In this document: positions 1 to 12,754 of the stretch, in pieces
Numbering within the stretch: the first letter of the stretch is position 1
Layout of the letters: each line of letters opens with the position of its first letter
Program-made: the position numbers and the translations under genes
The notes under the pieces: model-generated
What the model was told of the DNA's origin: nothing
What the model saw: only the letters and a program-made list of their open reading frames with translations
The model's database searches: none
NCBI GenBank assembly: GCA_947179155.2
Contig: OX359270.1
Location: 19,255,556-19,319,555, forward strand
DNA length: 64,000 bases
DNA from: Hedera helix
Taxonomy: Eukaryota; Streptophyta; Magnoliopsida; Apiales; Araliaceae
Direction: 5' to 3'

Positions 1-246
1 AGGTCGTTAAGAACTATAAGAGTACAATTAGCAATTTCAGGCTGAGTGGCTGACATATTTATTCACAAGTCAGCTAAAATACTTTTTTCAATTCAAAAAA
101 CAATAAAGGGGGTGGAAATCAGAGCAACATGCAAGATTCCTCAAGGCGCCGTAATATTATGAATTTAAATAAAGTTATAAGACAGCATACTTTTTAAAAT
201 ATCTAGATTGCTAGGTAATGTGATCGAGCAAAAATAAATGAAAAGA

Positions 247-286
247 GTGTGTGTGCGTGTGTGTGTGTGTGAGAGAGAGAGAGAGA
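247..286. repeat. (GT)n(GA)n microsatellite in a PDS5-like intron
   Basis: A GT run with one interruption is followed directly by a GA run. It lies in the intron downstream of the third visible exon, on the plus strand as written. Confidence 0.95.
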
Positions 287-302
287 AGGGGATAAACTTA
301 AC

Positions 303-3227
303 CTTACAACATTCAAAAAGATATTGAACATTTCGAGAACCAGATCTTCAGAACCTGTGTCAAGCATTAGCAAACAGAATTCCAATTTGGCTACAGTTTC
401 CAATACTTTTACCCTCCTTGAAAAATATGGGCTTGTGGTATCAATAAGTTCCACAAACATACCGAGGAAAAGTTTAAAAATGTCCTGCAAACAGATTTCA
501 GGGTCAGCCTTCCGTATCTTGCAGACGAATGAAGGGAAAAGTGGGATGGATGAGATAAGGTGAAAAACAATAAATCAATTTGAAATTGTTACCCTAAAAA
601 CTTCGTCACTGAAATCAGGATTTGGTGCCAGGATTCGAATAATTTCACAAAAGCAAATGGCCATCAGAAGTTTTACATCTTTGTCTTTATGCCGAAGCAA
701 ACTGTGCTTAATAAGAGAGTCGCTCAGGGGCTTTATAACAGGATTTAGCAATGCTGATTGCTTTAACTCTGGGAGTGCACCTGCAGCTTGCTGTAGAGAT
801 TAAGAAATGAAATTCAAATTTGCTACGACAACAGAAGCCCATCACCTAATAAGAAGTCTGAGATAAAGTATCATAGAGACACACCATCTATGAACTAAAA
901 ATTTTGAAATGCACCACCAAGACTACTCTGATCAAAATTTATACTCATAGGTTTTTAAGTAATTGAAACAAGATAACTTCACATGATGGGTTTGCTCTCC
1001 TAAATGGCCTTCTAATGTTATTTTTTAGCTATTGAAACATTATCAAGCCATAATTTAATTGCAACACTAATATTAATAGCATCATTAAATTTTCCTTAAA
1101 AGAGATTATATGACTGCAATGGCTAGCTCTAACAGCATGAATGAGTGCTTTAAATATACTAATCCATGGGTTTATATGTGCATAATAAACAACAGAATGA
1201 ATAATTTCAAACTTCATCACCGTAACTCAACTGAAAGTCCAGTTGAGATGTAAGAAAATACACACGCACACATAGGATAAAATAGGCATACCCAAACATA
1301 AAAGACGCAAATAAGAATTGAACTCAAAGCTAAGGAAGAAAAGGAAAAAAGGATCAAACATAACAAACTATCTTCAAAACAAGTCAGGAAAGGAAAAAAG
1401 TATACAAACTAATATAGCCAAAGTCAACAAACTACTGACTATTGCTATGCTTTTTGGCTGAAAATTAAGTCTTTCTTTATTCAACAAGTGATAATCCAAG
1501 AGAAAATATTCAGTTTCCAAGTATAAGAACAACATCATCCAAAAACAAAATCTCTCATGGAATTTATAGCATAGGAATCTCTATACAGGGCAGGATCTAT
1601 GCACTTGGTAGCCCTGAATCAACTGAGAGTTTCAGTCGACAATGGTTTTAAACACGCATCTGTAATCTCCCTCACCTTGACTGATAAACTTCTAAGACAA
1701 GAGGTCCCAAGACTCCGAACTTCAGTCAATCAAAAAAACACAAACTAAAACAGTGTTGGAATGTAATTTTGCAAATTTCCAATGGCAAAAAAGGAGCTAA
1801 TCGATATTGAATAAATAGATGATTGTGGAGAAAACAAAACTTGGCTAGTACAAACTTACAAGAATCTCAAAATATAATTTCTCTCTTAAAAAGTTCAAAA
1901 TGCAAAATACACAAGTATTGCCTGAAGAAATCTTTTCATGGTGGAAAGAATACGATCAAAGTAATCTCATACTGACAAGAAAATAAGGAGAAATTTTGGG
2001 AGTCTAACAATATACAAATAAAGACGGAAAAAAAAAACCAAATTCAATTCCTCTCCACCACCAGGTGAGGTATAGATACCAACCCTAGATAAAAGTTGCA
2101 GGTGTGACTTTCTATATCACACGCCAAAGTTTACAATACAATTGCAAGTAAGGAATATTGTGAATATTATTACCGCACTCCTATAAGGCTATAACAGTTC
2201 TATAATAGAACTTGACTCCAGATATTAGCATCACAAGCTCAAATCTGAAATCTCAAAGACCACTAAATTATACTTCCACCATTCGAAAATATAAGAGCAT
2301 TTTCTTTTGCAGTTTGCGCATCATTGTACTTTTATATTTTGGAATTGAGGGAGTATTATCTTAATGAAATTTGAATAGCTAAAGTCTCAGACATAATATC
2401 CGCAAATATTATATTACTTCTCATGCAAATTTTAAAATAAGTCATTCAGTAAAACAATTAGGCTTGGTTACTCAAAATCCCCATACCCATAACCAAAGCC
2501 TCAATAACAACAGACAATAAAAAACAAATATAACAAAATGCGCCTAACACATCATTACCATACTGTGATATGAAAAACAAAAATCACAAGTACCACCCCA
2601 ATATGTATCAGAAGAATATATAAGTTAACTACATTTAATATAAAGAAAACACAAGTTCCATTCATACAACTAGATTTGAAATAAAACTCAAATAAATTGG
2701 TAAACACTTGAATTTTAGAATGATGTTGACAAATATAACCCTATACACATTAAGTAATCTCATTCCAAACGTAAAAATAAATGAGCAAAAAGCAAAATTA
2801 TAGGAAATCAAGATGGGTAGCAATAATTAAAGCTAAAACCCAATAAATATACTCCAAATTACAATAGAAGGACACAAATGCAAAACTAAAACCTACCCAT
2901 TTCATCTTATGAGCGTATTTGTACCAAATAATCATATGGGTGGTCACAAATACACATGAGAAAGTAAAACACTTGATAAATACGCCCAATTATCCGAATA
3001 TTTTACAAATTCAATCTACCCAAATAGTAAATTGAACCGATCGTAAGAGTTTTAAACAATTTAATTCAAGTAATGAGCAACGTTCATTTATATATAAGAC
3101 GAGGGAAAGATTAGCTTACTCGCAGCAACTTAACGAGAAAATCTTTGTTGGGACAAGCTTTTTTTGCAGCGAGTTTGTTGGCTATATCGGAGATGAGTGA
3201 CTTTGCGGCCTCATCATTCTCCGCCAT
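303..3227 (-). CDS. PDS5: PDS5-like sister-chromatid cohesion protein, N-terminal part (partial gene)
   Basis: Three minus-strand exons can be read: 3227-3120 (36 codons from the ATG at 3227), 790-593 (66 codons) and 484-303 (60 codons plus two bases). The introns (3119-791 and 592-485) begin with GT and end with AG, and codon phase is kept across both joins. The gene then runs off the left edge. The joined product starts MAENDEAAKSLIS, continues with KHSLLRHKDKDVKLLMAICF and then RRVKVLETVAKLEFCLLMLD. These match in order the plant PDS5 N-terminus with its HEAT-like repeats (leucine-rich segment, LLRHSDADVKVAVASC-like block, SKRVSILETVAKV-like block). PDS5 proteins bind the cohesin ring in the nucleus and regulate its loading and release. 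No stop or frameshift is visible in the 162 residues seen. Which PDS5 paralogue it is cannot be told from this part. Confidence 0.88.
791..3119 (-). other. First intron of the PDS5-like gene (2.3 kb)
   Basis: AT-rich sequence bounded on the minus strand by a GTAAGC donor after the CGA codon at 3122-3120 and a CTACAG acceptor before 790. No other gene, transposon end or RNA gene was recognised in it; its short ORFs lack similarity or codon bias. Confidence 0.75.
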
Positions 3228-3427
3228 TGTAAAAACCTAATGGGTCTGAGAGAGAGTAAAGGATGGTTGAGGAGAAAATCACAATGGTGTTTGAGCAAAT
3301 AGCAGCGGACTACTAGACTGGAGCATTTATCAAATGCGGAGCGTGTGACATAGAGGGCGAATATTTGAGGGGCGTGCTCCCGCCCTCGGGTACTTGCACA
3401 TGAGACATATAGGCGGTCCGGCAATTA
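3228..3427 (-). promoter_or_regulatory. 5' UTR and proximal promoter region of the PDS5-like gene
   Basis: The minus-strand sequence upstream of the ATG at 3227 has a CT-rich stretch (3247-3259) typical of plant 5' leaders and then a more GC-rich block (about 3300-3420) before the sequence becomes very AT-rich. No convincing TATA box was found, so the transcription start is not assigned. Confidence 0.4.
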
Positions 3428-3928
3428 CTCCTTTTCAAGTAAATAAAGGTGTATAATTGTATATTCGTCATACAAAATGATTGTATTTATAAAAATTTAA
3501 ATTTTAAAGTTACATTTTTTCGTATTTATCTCTAAATATTATGGTTATGATAATTTAATTTAATAGTGACAATATAATAATACAATTATATTCTTATATT
3601 AAGATATTATATCGGTTTTATACTATTATCAATAAAAATTTGATTTCTTTGTAGAATAAAATATTTTTGCAATTCATAACTTTTTTTTGGATTGGATGTA
3701 GTATACAAATATACTCCTATATTCTTAAACCAAAAAAAATAAAATATAATCCTATAGTAAGAATAAATAAATCTTTTAAAAAAAAAAATCATCGAAAGTG
3801 TCACATGGTGTGTTGATTTTACATGATTAATATAGTGGTGCTCTTTTATACCTGTAACGAGATATTAGTAAAAGATCTAAACAAAATCATTATAAGAAAT
3901 TAAATTATATAACTTAAATACCTACGAG

Positions 3929-3989
<61 letters not shown>

Positions 3990-4941
3990 CTTTATTTTTA
4001 AAATAAATTAATTACATATAATATAGAATTTTTTTACCTATAAACACTAAAGATATATGATTTATTACAAAATTTGTGAGAGTATGTTAACCACACAAAA
4101 ATAAAAGACAATAATGTTCATTTCTTAATGTAGTAGATATTGACTTACTACCGCGGTCTCTTACAAGCTCATAAAAATTGATAAATGATGTGTGAGTAAT
4201 TAAAGTACATCATCTATAGTTTTTTTTTTGAAAAATAATTAAAAGACTGAAATATATTAAAATTATAATACATTACAAAAAATAAAAAAATGGTGTACAA
4301 AATTTAAAGAATAATTTTTTCAAATAAATAATATATTTCATATAAGGTTGATGGTCAATCGTAACAACAGCTATTTTACATAATAAATATCTAAAAATAC
4401 AGCCAAACTCCTAAAATGTTTATATAAATACAGATATGGACATTTATTCAACAAGCGAAAACATAATAACAAGTCGTCGTGATAACTTTATACTTAAATC
4501 TAAAAAAAATTATCACTGTCAATTAACACAATGGAAAATAGTTCCCATAAACGAGAAAAAATAATCTTCAAAATGACAAAAACGAGATCTCACGAGAGAT
4601 GATAATAAAACTGAGAAAGAAATTAGTCCTCTCACAAATTAAATAAAACTCAAACAAAGGAAAAAACAAGTTTTCATAAAAAGGGATAATAACAAGTAAA
4701 AAATAGCACATGTAACGGAATCTAGTGGAGGGTCACTGCAAAATGTAAAAGAGCCCTTCCCAAATCTAAAACGGATGTTAAGGAGTTTTGACTAGAGAGA
4801 TAAGTAAGGAAAAATCAACTCACTTAAGAAGAATAATGATGATTATATGTGATGCGTAAATTATATACCTAGAAACTAGAGCTTCAATCACCCCTATGTT
4901 TGTTGACTTTGATTACTCACAAGTTGACTTTGACTTTCTTT
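3428..4941. other. AT-rich intergenic DNA between the PDS5-like gene and Tekay-1
   Basis: No coding similarity and no transposon ends were recognised. The stretch contains the TA microsatellite at 3933-3987 and ends where the retrotransposon LTR begins with TGTAACGCCCCC at 4942. Confidence 0.6.
3933..3987. repeat. (TA)n microsatellite, about 27 units
   Basis: An uninterrupted alternating TA tract in the 5' intergenic region of the PDS5-like gene. Such tracts are usually highly length-variable. Confidence 0.97.
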
Positions 4942-5494
4942 TGTAACGCCCCCAGATCCAGGTCTGTAATACCCGAATCCGGTCATCACGATCCAATACA
5001 AACATCCACCTCTAAACAACATACAATAACTAAATGCGGAATAATAAATATATGTTGTTCATCTAAAATGTGTTACTAGTCCTGAGATTCGATAACCTTA
5101 ATACAAAAGTACAAACTTACCCTAGAACAGTAATTAGGGTTCAAATTACAATAATAGTAAGGAACTAAGCATAAAACAAAGTGTTGCTACTTGAAGTCTA
5201 TTACTTCATCTTTTCTTTACCTTTGCCCTTCCCTAAAGTATCGGGTTTAACTGTAATAAAGTTCATGATATAGCAAGAATGAGCAACTAGTTTGTTCAGC
5301 AAGTTTAAATGACAAGAATAAATAGTATATCATGAATGAAAGAAATATCTGAAAGAAATTTAACAATATGAATAACGGAAGCAAGAATAACAATGTTTTT
5401 AGAATAAACGATAGTCAAATAGACCGTGAACAGTAAACTTCTAATGGAATCAATAGCTGATTGACTATTTGATTACTAGCACAGAAATACGTAC

Positions 5495-6584
5495 TGTCGA
5501 TGCCGGGTTTTTTCTTTTTAGAAAAATATGTCGCTTTTTTGTCCCTCTTTCCAAGTTTGAAATTCCTTTTGTTTTCCGTCTCGTTTCGTAAAAGGGTGAT
5601 TTTGGGAAAAGGTCGGCTTGAGTGTCAACGGGATTTGAAAGATCGATTTTATGATGAGTCAATTGACTAGAGTCGCTAGTTGGTATATTTGCAATGGATG
5701 TACCAACTCATCCAAGTTTTAGTTTTCGTAATCGTAATGACTCATATGTGACTCCTAATTAATTGGTCCGCGAACTAAGATTCATAGAGTTCGGGGCTTG
5801 TTTAAGCGAGGGGAAGGTGTTAAGCACCCCCCGACTTCCGTGAAACACGGTTACCGCTATCCTAATACTTTCATTTCCTTTAAATCCTAAAATGTGTGTG
5901 TGCGTATGAAAATCATTGGAATGCTTTATTTCCGAAAATACTTCTAAAATCTCGTTAACCCTATACACGAAGTATTTGATTCATTTTGAAAAGTTCATTT
6001 TTAATCTTTCGTTTTTTGATAATAAAATCTTTAATGATGACATTTGTGAAATAAATTTTTTGAATCCTTCGTCAAATAGGAATGGAGCTCATCCGATACT
6101 TCCAATTTTATCTTCGAAGACAATTAATTTAGTGCGTGCTTTATTTTGAAAGCGCTTCATCCGACAATTACAATTTTAGCCTGGGGATGATCTAATATCC
6201 TAGTTTGCTTGATTTTATGAAAAGCTTTATCATTTCATTCCAAAATTATTTTTTCGTGTTGAAAGGGAAAACCAAGCATTAAAATGACGTTGGAGCTATT
6301 TGTGGGCATGTAAGCTGTCTAAATAGCCCCAAACACCCATAATCACATATTTCACTATTATGGGGCCTTAAACCCAATTTTTGGTATCGATATCGTTTTT
6401 TTGGATCAGCTGTTTGTCTTGCCTCAAGTAACCTGATGCTCGTTGTTCGTTGTGACAGCTTTGACCGTAAGTCGGTGTGGGGGCTTCGTGTTGAGGTCCA
6501 CTTTCCTTTTTGTATGTCGGGTCAAATGACGATTTTGCCCTCCTGTCAAGGTTAGCGTAAAAGTGCAAAATTTAGGTGTTTACA
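5495..6584 (-). mobile_element. Tat-type solo LTR (internally deleted) nested in the Tekay-1 LTR
   Basis: Starts TGTCGATGCCGGG and ends GGTGTTTACA, like the Tat LTRs at 47785 and 61280. It is flanked by the 5-bp target duplication CGTAC (5490-5494 and 6585-6589). At 1090 bp it is about half the length of the intact copies, so it has lost internal sequence. No internal region or second LTR accompanies it, which indicates LTR-LTR recombination. By comparison with the gag-bearing copy its sense strand is minus. Confidence 0.88.
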
Positions 6585-9057
6585 CGTACTAGAGGGGATC
6601 AACCTTTTGTACACTACGTGTATGCATAACATTTAATTTATGTAGTTTGTATCTTATATTAGATACGTGGGGTACTCCTCTATATCTAAGGTGTGTTCAT
6701 AACAGTCTAAGAATTCGTACCTTCAAGGTTTGGATGACTTTTAAAATCTTTAACATAAATGTCTAGTAGAACAATGGTTTAGACCTAACTCAGAAGTCAA
6801 AAACTGTACAACTCAATTGCACAAAGTGCGAATCACAATAATATCGATATGGAATAATTGTAAAGTAATTAATCCATTTAAAGCATGCTTGGAAAATTAA
6901 CACTCGAGCTCAAACAAACAATCTTCAATGACATAAGAAGTTAGGGTTAGGAATTTGTCTCTCTGCTCAGCTACAAGTAACTAGCTTTGGAAGACCTAAC
7001 ATCGATAAAGTCAGTCTATCAATTAGTACTGCGTATACTTGTACATTTATACGTTCGCTAAGAAATTATCTATCAACTAGGTCTAACACATAATTCACAT
7101 ACATAATTGGATATACTAAACCCTTAAACAATTTATTATAATTGTTTAATTAATGCATAATTAAAATCAAATTATTTTACTAGCTCTATCTCTATTTAAT
7201 TACTATTTAGTCTTAATTAAATAGTAATTAATTAATTGTCCTTAGTTATTATTTAAAAATAAATAACAATTAATTGTACTTACTTATTATTTAATCATAA
7301 ATTAATAATAAATAATTATTGTTCTAAATTTAATGTCCTTTGATTATTTAATATTAATTAAATAATAATTATCCTTACTTATTATATAATTTAAAGAAAT
7401 TAAATAATAATTAAATAGTTTACTAATTTTAATCCTCTTTAATTTTAATTAAATAATAACTAATTATTTATTTATTTTACTTTAATTATTTTTTAAGGTT
7501 AAATAATAATTAATTTATTTGTCCTTATTTATTATTTAATTTTAATCAAATAATAAATAATTAATTTACTAACTTAAATTCCATTTAATCATTATTTAAT
7601 GCTAATAAAAAAAATTAATTGCTCGATTATATTTATTTATTTTTTAATATTATTAAATAATAAATAATTAATTTATAAATTTTATCTCTCTTTAATTATT
7701 ATTTAATATTAGCTAAATAATAATTAGTTAGTTACTTATCTTTATTAATTATTTAATTCTCAATTAAATAATAAATAATTTATTTATTTACTTTATCTTC
7801 CTGATATTATTATTAAATATTTAAATCACATATTTAATATTTAATAATAATTTATTAGAAATTTTATCTAATTATTAACTAATGAATAATTAATTAGTGT
7901 ATTTTTTAAACCTTGAATACTATAAAAAAATTAATGAATTTCTTAATTAATCTTACTTATTATTTAATGTTACTTAAATAATAAGTAATTAACAGTTTTA
8001 TAATTTTTCAGAAATTAAAAATATTAATTTAGCATTTTTCATTTAATTAGTAAGGTTTAATCACATTTTAATTATGGAAATTACCAAATGATATGGGAAA
8101 AATACCAACTCATTTTTATAAAATAGTACACGAGAAACCGAGCAACTTCTGTTAAGGACACGTCGCCAGAACCGATCATAATTCTGGTGAACCGGTCGCC
8201 GAAATGTTTCGGCCGATTCATAGAAAAAAAGCTGGCAGTAGCTTTGGAACTTTTTTCAGAATCTGTTTAGCCTGGGGTCTTGGGGGAAAAACCTTGATAA
8301 CTTGAATTCTATAACTCCGATAGAGCTCTACTGGGTATCGATTGAATCGTGACTTCCCCAACTACAGTTTTCTGGGCTCAAACACTATTTTTTGGACAAG
8401 TTTTTGGTTTCAAAAATTTGGCTCAAAGTGGACTGTTCATTCAAGATCTTGGACAGTGAGGTATGTTTGGTCAAATATGCATAACTTGCTCATTTTAAAT
8501 CGGTTTTTAGTCATTCCACTTGAAAAATCTTCGTATCAAATAACTCAATCATCCAGAGTTGACGGGTCATGATTCCAACTTACGAAACATGAATAGTAAC
8601 TCTGGGAGTGGGCTGCTCTTATTCACTTTTCCGGTAAAGTTGTTTTTAAGCTTTTTGTCAAAATTTTCAACATAGATGCATATGAATATACATTTAAACC
8701 TCATGAAACCTTAAATGAACATGTTTAGCAAGGATCCAAGCATAAAGATCTTAAGAATGACATTTTTACCATTTAAATCACATTTTAATCACATAGAAGG
8801 TATAAATTAGGGTTTTGGGTTTTATATCTCTTAGATTTGATTGCTTTTTTTCTTTGCTTCCCAAAGTATGAGATGAACATCCAAGAACACCTCCTTTGGC
8901 TAAGAATGGCTTGACTCGGTTTAACTCAGTATAGAACTTGCTAACTCACTTAAGAAAATTCACTAACTCACTTAGTCACTCACTCTAACTCACTAGTCTA
9001 GCAATGGAAGAACTCTTGCAATTATTTTTGGAACCCTAATACTTACACTAAGGCTTG

Positions 9058-9071
9058 GTATTTATATAAGG
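9058..9071 (-). promoter_or_regulatory. Candidate TATA box of the Tekay-1 LTR
   Basis: The minus strand reads CTTATATAAATACC about 640 bp downstream of the LTR start, a good match to plant TATA boxes and placed where an LTR promoter would be expected. Confidence 0.5.
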
Positions 9072-9704
9072 AAAAATTTATAGAAATTTGTTTGTCAAAC
9101 CTTGGTCCTTGTTTTAAGGAATTGCTTGGATTTTTAAAATCTTAACAATCCATCTTGAGCTCCACACCAAATCCACTAGATATACACCCTTTTTCTTACC
9201 TTTTTGATTTATTTTTAAATGCCAATTGGTAAATTAGAAAGCTTCTACAAGTTGGGCTAATTGGATCAAAGTTTTGGGCTTAGAATTTATTCTCTTTGGG
9301 CCAATTATACCTTCTTGATCCATTAAATTGTTGGACTAATAACTTGCATCAATTAGGCTCCAATTAACCAAATTACTTGGGCTAAGTTGTACCAATTATG
9401 TAATGCACTTACAAGTCCACAAAATAAATCAAGTTGGGCTTGTTTAATAATCAAATTAGATTTGCCATATATTCATATAAATTGAATATTTAATTAGGTC
9501 GTACTCCTTAACAAATTATTGATATTAAATCATTAAATTAGTCCATTAATTTAATTAATCTATTAGTATAACCCAATTTAATTTAACTTACCACTTAGTC
9601 ACATATTTCAACCACACATGCAACTTCAAATAATTCACACAATAATTAAAAATTTAAGTCGTAGTTTTATTTATGATAACGTTTGAAAATTCGCGGTCAT
9701 TACA

Positions 9705-9718
9705 TCCTCTCCCCCTTA
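9705..9718 (-). other. Polypurine tract of Tekay-1
   Basis: The minus strand reads AAGGGGGAGAGGA immediately before the LTR start TGTAATGACC. This is the expected priming site for plus-strand DNA synthesis and confirms which end of the element is 3'. Confidence 0.85.
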
Positions 9719-9751
9719 TAAGAATTTCGTCATCGGAATTACAATATGAGT

Positions 9752-10990
9752 TCACTCAAAAAGATTCGGGTAATTCTCCCTCATTTTCTCCTCAAGCTCC
9801 CACGTAGCTTCCTCAATTGCGTGGTCTTTCCATAGAACTTTTACTGAATGAATAACCTTATTCCTCAGCTTTTATTCCTTCCTGTCGAGTATCTGGAAAA
9901 GAACTTCTTCGTATGATAAGTCATTCTCGACTTGAATTGGTTCATAGGAGATAATGTGCTTGTAGTCCGGTTTATATGACCGTAACACTGACACATGAAA
10001 CACGTTGTGAATGTGCTCAAGTTCAGGAGGTAACGCTACCTCGTATGCCACTTCACTGACTCGCCTCAAAATCTCGAACGGTCCTATGAACCTAAGGCTC
10101 AACTTGCCCTTCTTGCCAAAATGAATCTTCCCTTTCCAGAAAGATACCTTCAGAAACACGAAACTGCCCACATCGAAGTCCTGTTTTTGACGGTTTAGAT
10201 CAACTTACTTCTTCTGACGATCTTGAGCTGCTACCAGACGACTTCTGATTGGTTTCACTGTATCTACAGTCTGCTGTACCATTTCAGGTCCCAACAGTCT
10301 TCGCTCGCCAACCTCGTCCCAACACAATGGTGTTCGACACTTTCTTCCATATAGCGCTTCGTACGGTGGCATGCCGATACTAGCGTGATAACTGTTATTG
10401 TATGCGAACTCCACTAGCGGTAGATGATCCTCCCAACTACCCTTCAGATCCATCATAACTGCTCTAAGCATATCTTCTAATGTCTGAATGGTTCTCTCAT
10501 TTTGACCATCAGTCTGAGGATGATACGTTGTACTTAACTCAACCGTGTTCCCAATTTTTTCTGCAGACTTCTCCAGAAATTTGAAGTGAAGCACGAATCT
10601 CTGTCGTACACAATAGATATCGGCACTCCATAATGCGATACAATCTCTTTGGTGTATAACCTCGCTAACTGCTCCAGATTGTACCCGATCTTGATCGGTA
10701 GAAAATGTGCAAATTTGGTCAGACGATCCACGATTACCCAAATGAAGTCTATACCCTTATGTGTCGATGGAAGACCTACCACAAAGTCCACTGTGATGTG
10801 CTCCCACTTCTACTCCGGAATCTCTAACGGTTGAAGCAATCCGCTTGGTCGCTGGTGCTCTGCTTTAACCCGCTGGTATGTCAGACATCGACTGACGCAC
10901 TCTACTACCTCACGTTTCATATTCTGCCACCAAAAATCATGTCGTACGACTTGATACATCTTAGTGCTCCCGGATGTACTGAATACCTCG
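9752..10990 (-). pseudogene. Tekay-1 integrase with C-terminal chromodomain
   Basis: Read on minus, the region starts with the zinc-binding segment near 10990 (HPG at about 10950, which needs a one-base frameshift), then WEHITVDFVVGLPSTHKG with the first catalytic Asp and VYDRDSCFTSNF with the second, then after a frameshift near 10540 TDGQNERTIQTLEDMLRA with the Glu. The GPF(Y/E)-type module RFIGPFEILRRVSEVAYEVA follows, and a chromodomain-like end (VLWKDHAIEEATWELEEKM, about 9830-9775) closes the ORF with TGA at 9752. Chromodomains of this type direct integration to heterochromatin. All three catalytic acidic residues remain, but at least two frameshifts and several stops break the ORF. Confidence 0.87.
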
Positions 10991-11003
10991 TGCTGTGAGC
11001 TTC

Positions 11004-12732
11004 TTAAAGAATTTCCTCCCTCAATTTCGGATCCAACGGTTCCCAGACTCTCCCTTCAAATCTCAGCAATCCTGTGTTATCAATCTTGTACTTAAGCCCT
11101 GCGCCTTCAACAATTCGCTTCTTTATAATATCACAATCTTCATCCTTTTCCTGAGCCTCCTTAATTTTATCCAATAAGGTTGGGTTCGCTGTTACTACAA
11201 ATAGTTTCTCGTTCATTTCCATAGGATACTTGACTTCCAATTTCAGACATTCAAAATCTTTGACCAACTCTTTCTGAGTTGTCAACTTCATTAACTTCTC
11301 TCTACCTTTTCTGCTCAAGGCATCTGCCATTACGTTTGCTTTGCCCGGATGGTACATAATTTCACAGTCGTAATCCTTGATCAATTCTAACCATCGGCGC
11401 TGCCTCATATTTAGCTCCTTTTGAGTGAAGATATATTTCAGACTTTTGTGATCTGTATATATCTCGCACTTCTCTCCATATAAATAGTGCCTCAAAATCT
11501 TCAAGGTAAACACTACCGCTGCTAACTCCAGGTCATGAGTCGGGTAACCCTTCTCATAGTCCTTTAGCTGGCGTGAAGCGTACGCAATGACATTGGCGTG
11601 CTGCGTCAGCACAATGCCAAGACCTTTGTGTGACTCATCACTATACACTACAAACCCTCCAGTGTCGTCTGGTAAAGCCAACACCAGTACTTGACTCAAT
11701 ATCTTCTTTAACTCCATAAAACTTTCCCGCATTTATCTGTCCAAACGAACTTTACTGTCTTTCGGGTACGATTGGTTAATGGCGATGCTATCTTCGAAAA
11801 ATCCTGGATGAATCTCCGATAGTATCCCTCTAATTCTAAGAAACTCCTGATCTTGGTTGGCGTCTTCGGCTGCTCCCAGTTGATAACCGCTTCTACTTTT
11901 GTTAGATCCACCGAAACACCATCCTTGTCGATAACGTGGCCTAGAAACTGCACCCTCCGCAACCAAAATTCACATTTCAAAAACTTTGCGTACAACTTCT
12001 CCCTTCTCAATGCCTCCAATACTATCTGTAAATGTTAAGCGTGTTCTTTCTCTGTCTTCGAATACACCAAGATGTCATCGATGAATACCATCACAAACTT
12101 GTCCAAGTACTGCTTGAACACTCTGGTCATCATATCAATGAATGTTGCCGGTGCATTTGTCAGCCCAAATGACATTACTAGAAACTAGAAATGTCTATAA
12201 CGAGTTTTGAATACCATCTTCGGAATGTCCTCATGTCTCACCTTCAGTTGATGATAACCCGTTCTTAAATCAATCTTTGAAAAGTGTTTCGCTCCCTTAA
12301 GTTGATCAAACAAATCATCGATTTTGGGCAACAAATACCTATTCTCAATTGTAACTTTGTTCAATTCCCGGTAGTCGATACAAAGCCTCATCGAACCATC
12401 CTTCTTCTTTACGAACAGAACCGGTGCTCCCCATGGTGACACGCTTGGTCTGATGTAACCTTTATCCAGAAGTTCCTACAACTGAACCATCAATTCTTTC
12501 ATTTTTATTAGCGCCATATGGTAGGATGCCTTTGATATCGGTGCGGTTCCCGGTACTAAGTCAATTACGAACTCAACTTCTCTATCTGGTGGCAACCCTG
12601 GAATCTCATCTGGGAAGACATCAGCGAATTCCGTTACGACAGGTATTTAACTCAATTCACTCTCGACTTGTCGAGTATCAACCACGTGAGCCAAGTAACC
12701 TACACACCATTTCCTAAGCAACTTTCATGCTT
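11004..12732 (-). pseudogene. Tekay-1 reverse transcriptase and RNase H
   Basis: RT begins after the linker VFPDEIPGLPPDREVEF (about 12620-12570). Landmarks are SPWGAPVLFVKKKDGSMRL (12440-12385), FSKIDLRTGYHQLKV, and the polymerase box VFIDDILVYSK near 12085, which keeps the catalytic Asp pair of the YxDD motif. FLGHVIDKDGV marks the RT end. RNase H follows from about 11640: VVYSDESHKGLG, LELAAVVF, IYTDHKSLKYIF and MADALSRK supply the expected Asp, Glu, Asp, Asp. Stop codons lie at about 12475, 12183, 12035 and 11730, and there is a frameshift between RT and RNase H near 11735. Confidence 0.9.
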
Positions 12733-12754
12733 GCATCATCGTCAGAAAATAAGA

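Larger units (their letters stand above)
4942..9704 (-). repeat. 3' LTR of Tekay-1 (contains a nested Tat solo LTR)
   Basis: On the minus strand the LTR starts TGTAATGACC at 9704 directly after the polypurine tract and ends GGCGTTACA at 4942. Without the 1.1-kb insertion at 5495-6584 it is about 3.7 kb. Its inner end (4942-5480) closely matches 37226-37780, and its AT-rich middle (7140-8050) matches 45000-46000 in reverse orientation, so these LTRs belong to related families. Between 7140 and 8000 it holds degenerate AT-rich hairpin units. Confidence 0.88.

Noticed and set aside
1..302. Search for a fourth PDS5 exon at the left edge
   Set aside because: No frame continues the PDS5 alignment after the donor at 302-301; the next exon must lie outside the window.
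2798..2989. Minus-strand 63-codon ORF with hydrophobic sequence in the first PDS5 intron
   Set aside because: Low-complexity AT-rich reading without homology; flanking exons splice across it in phase.
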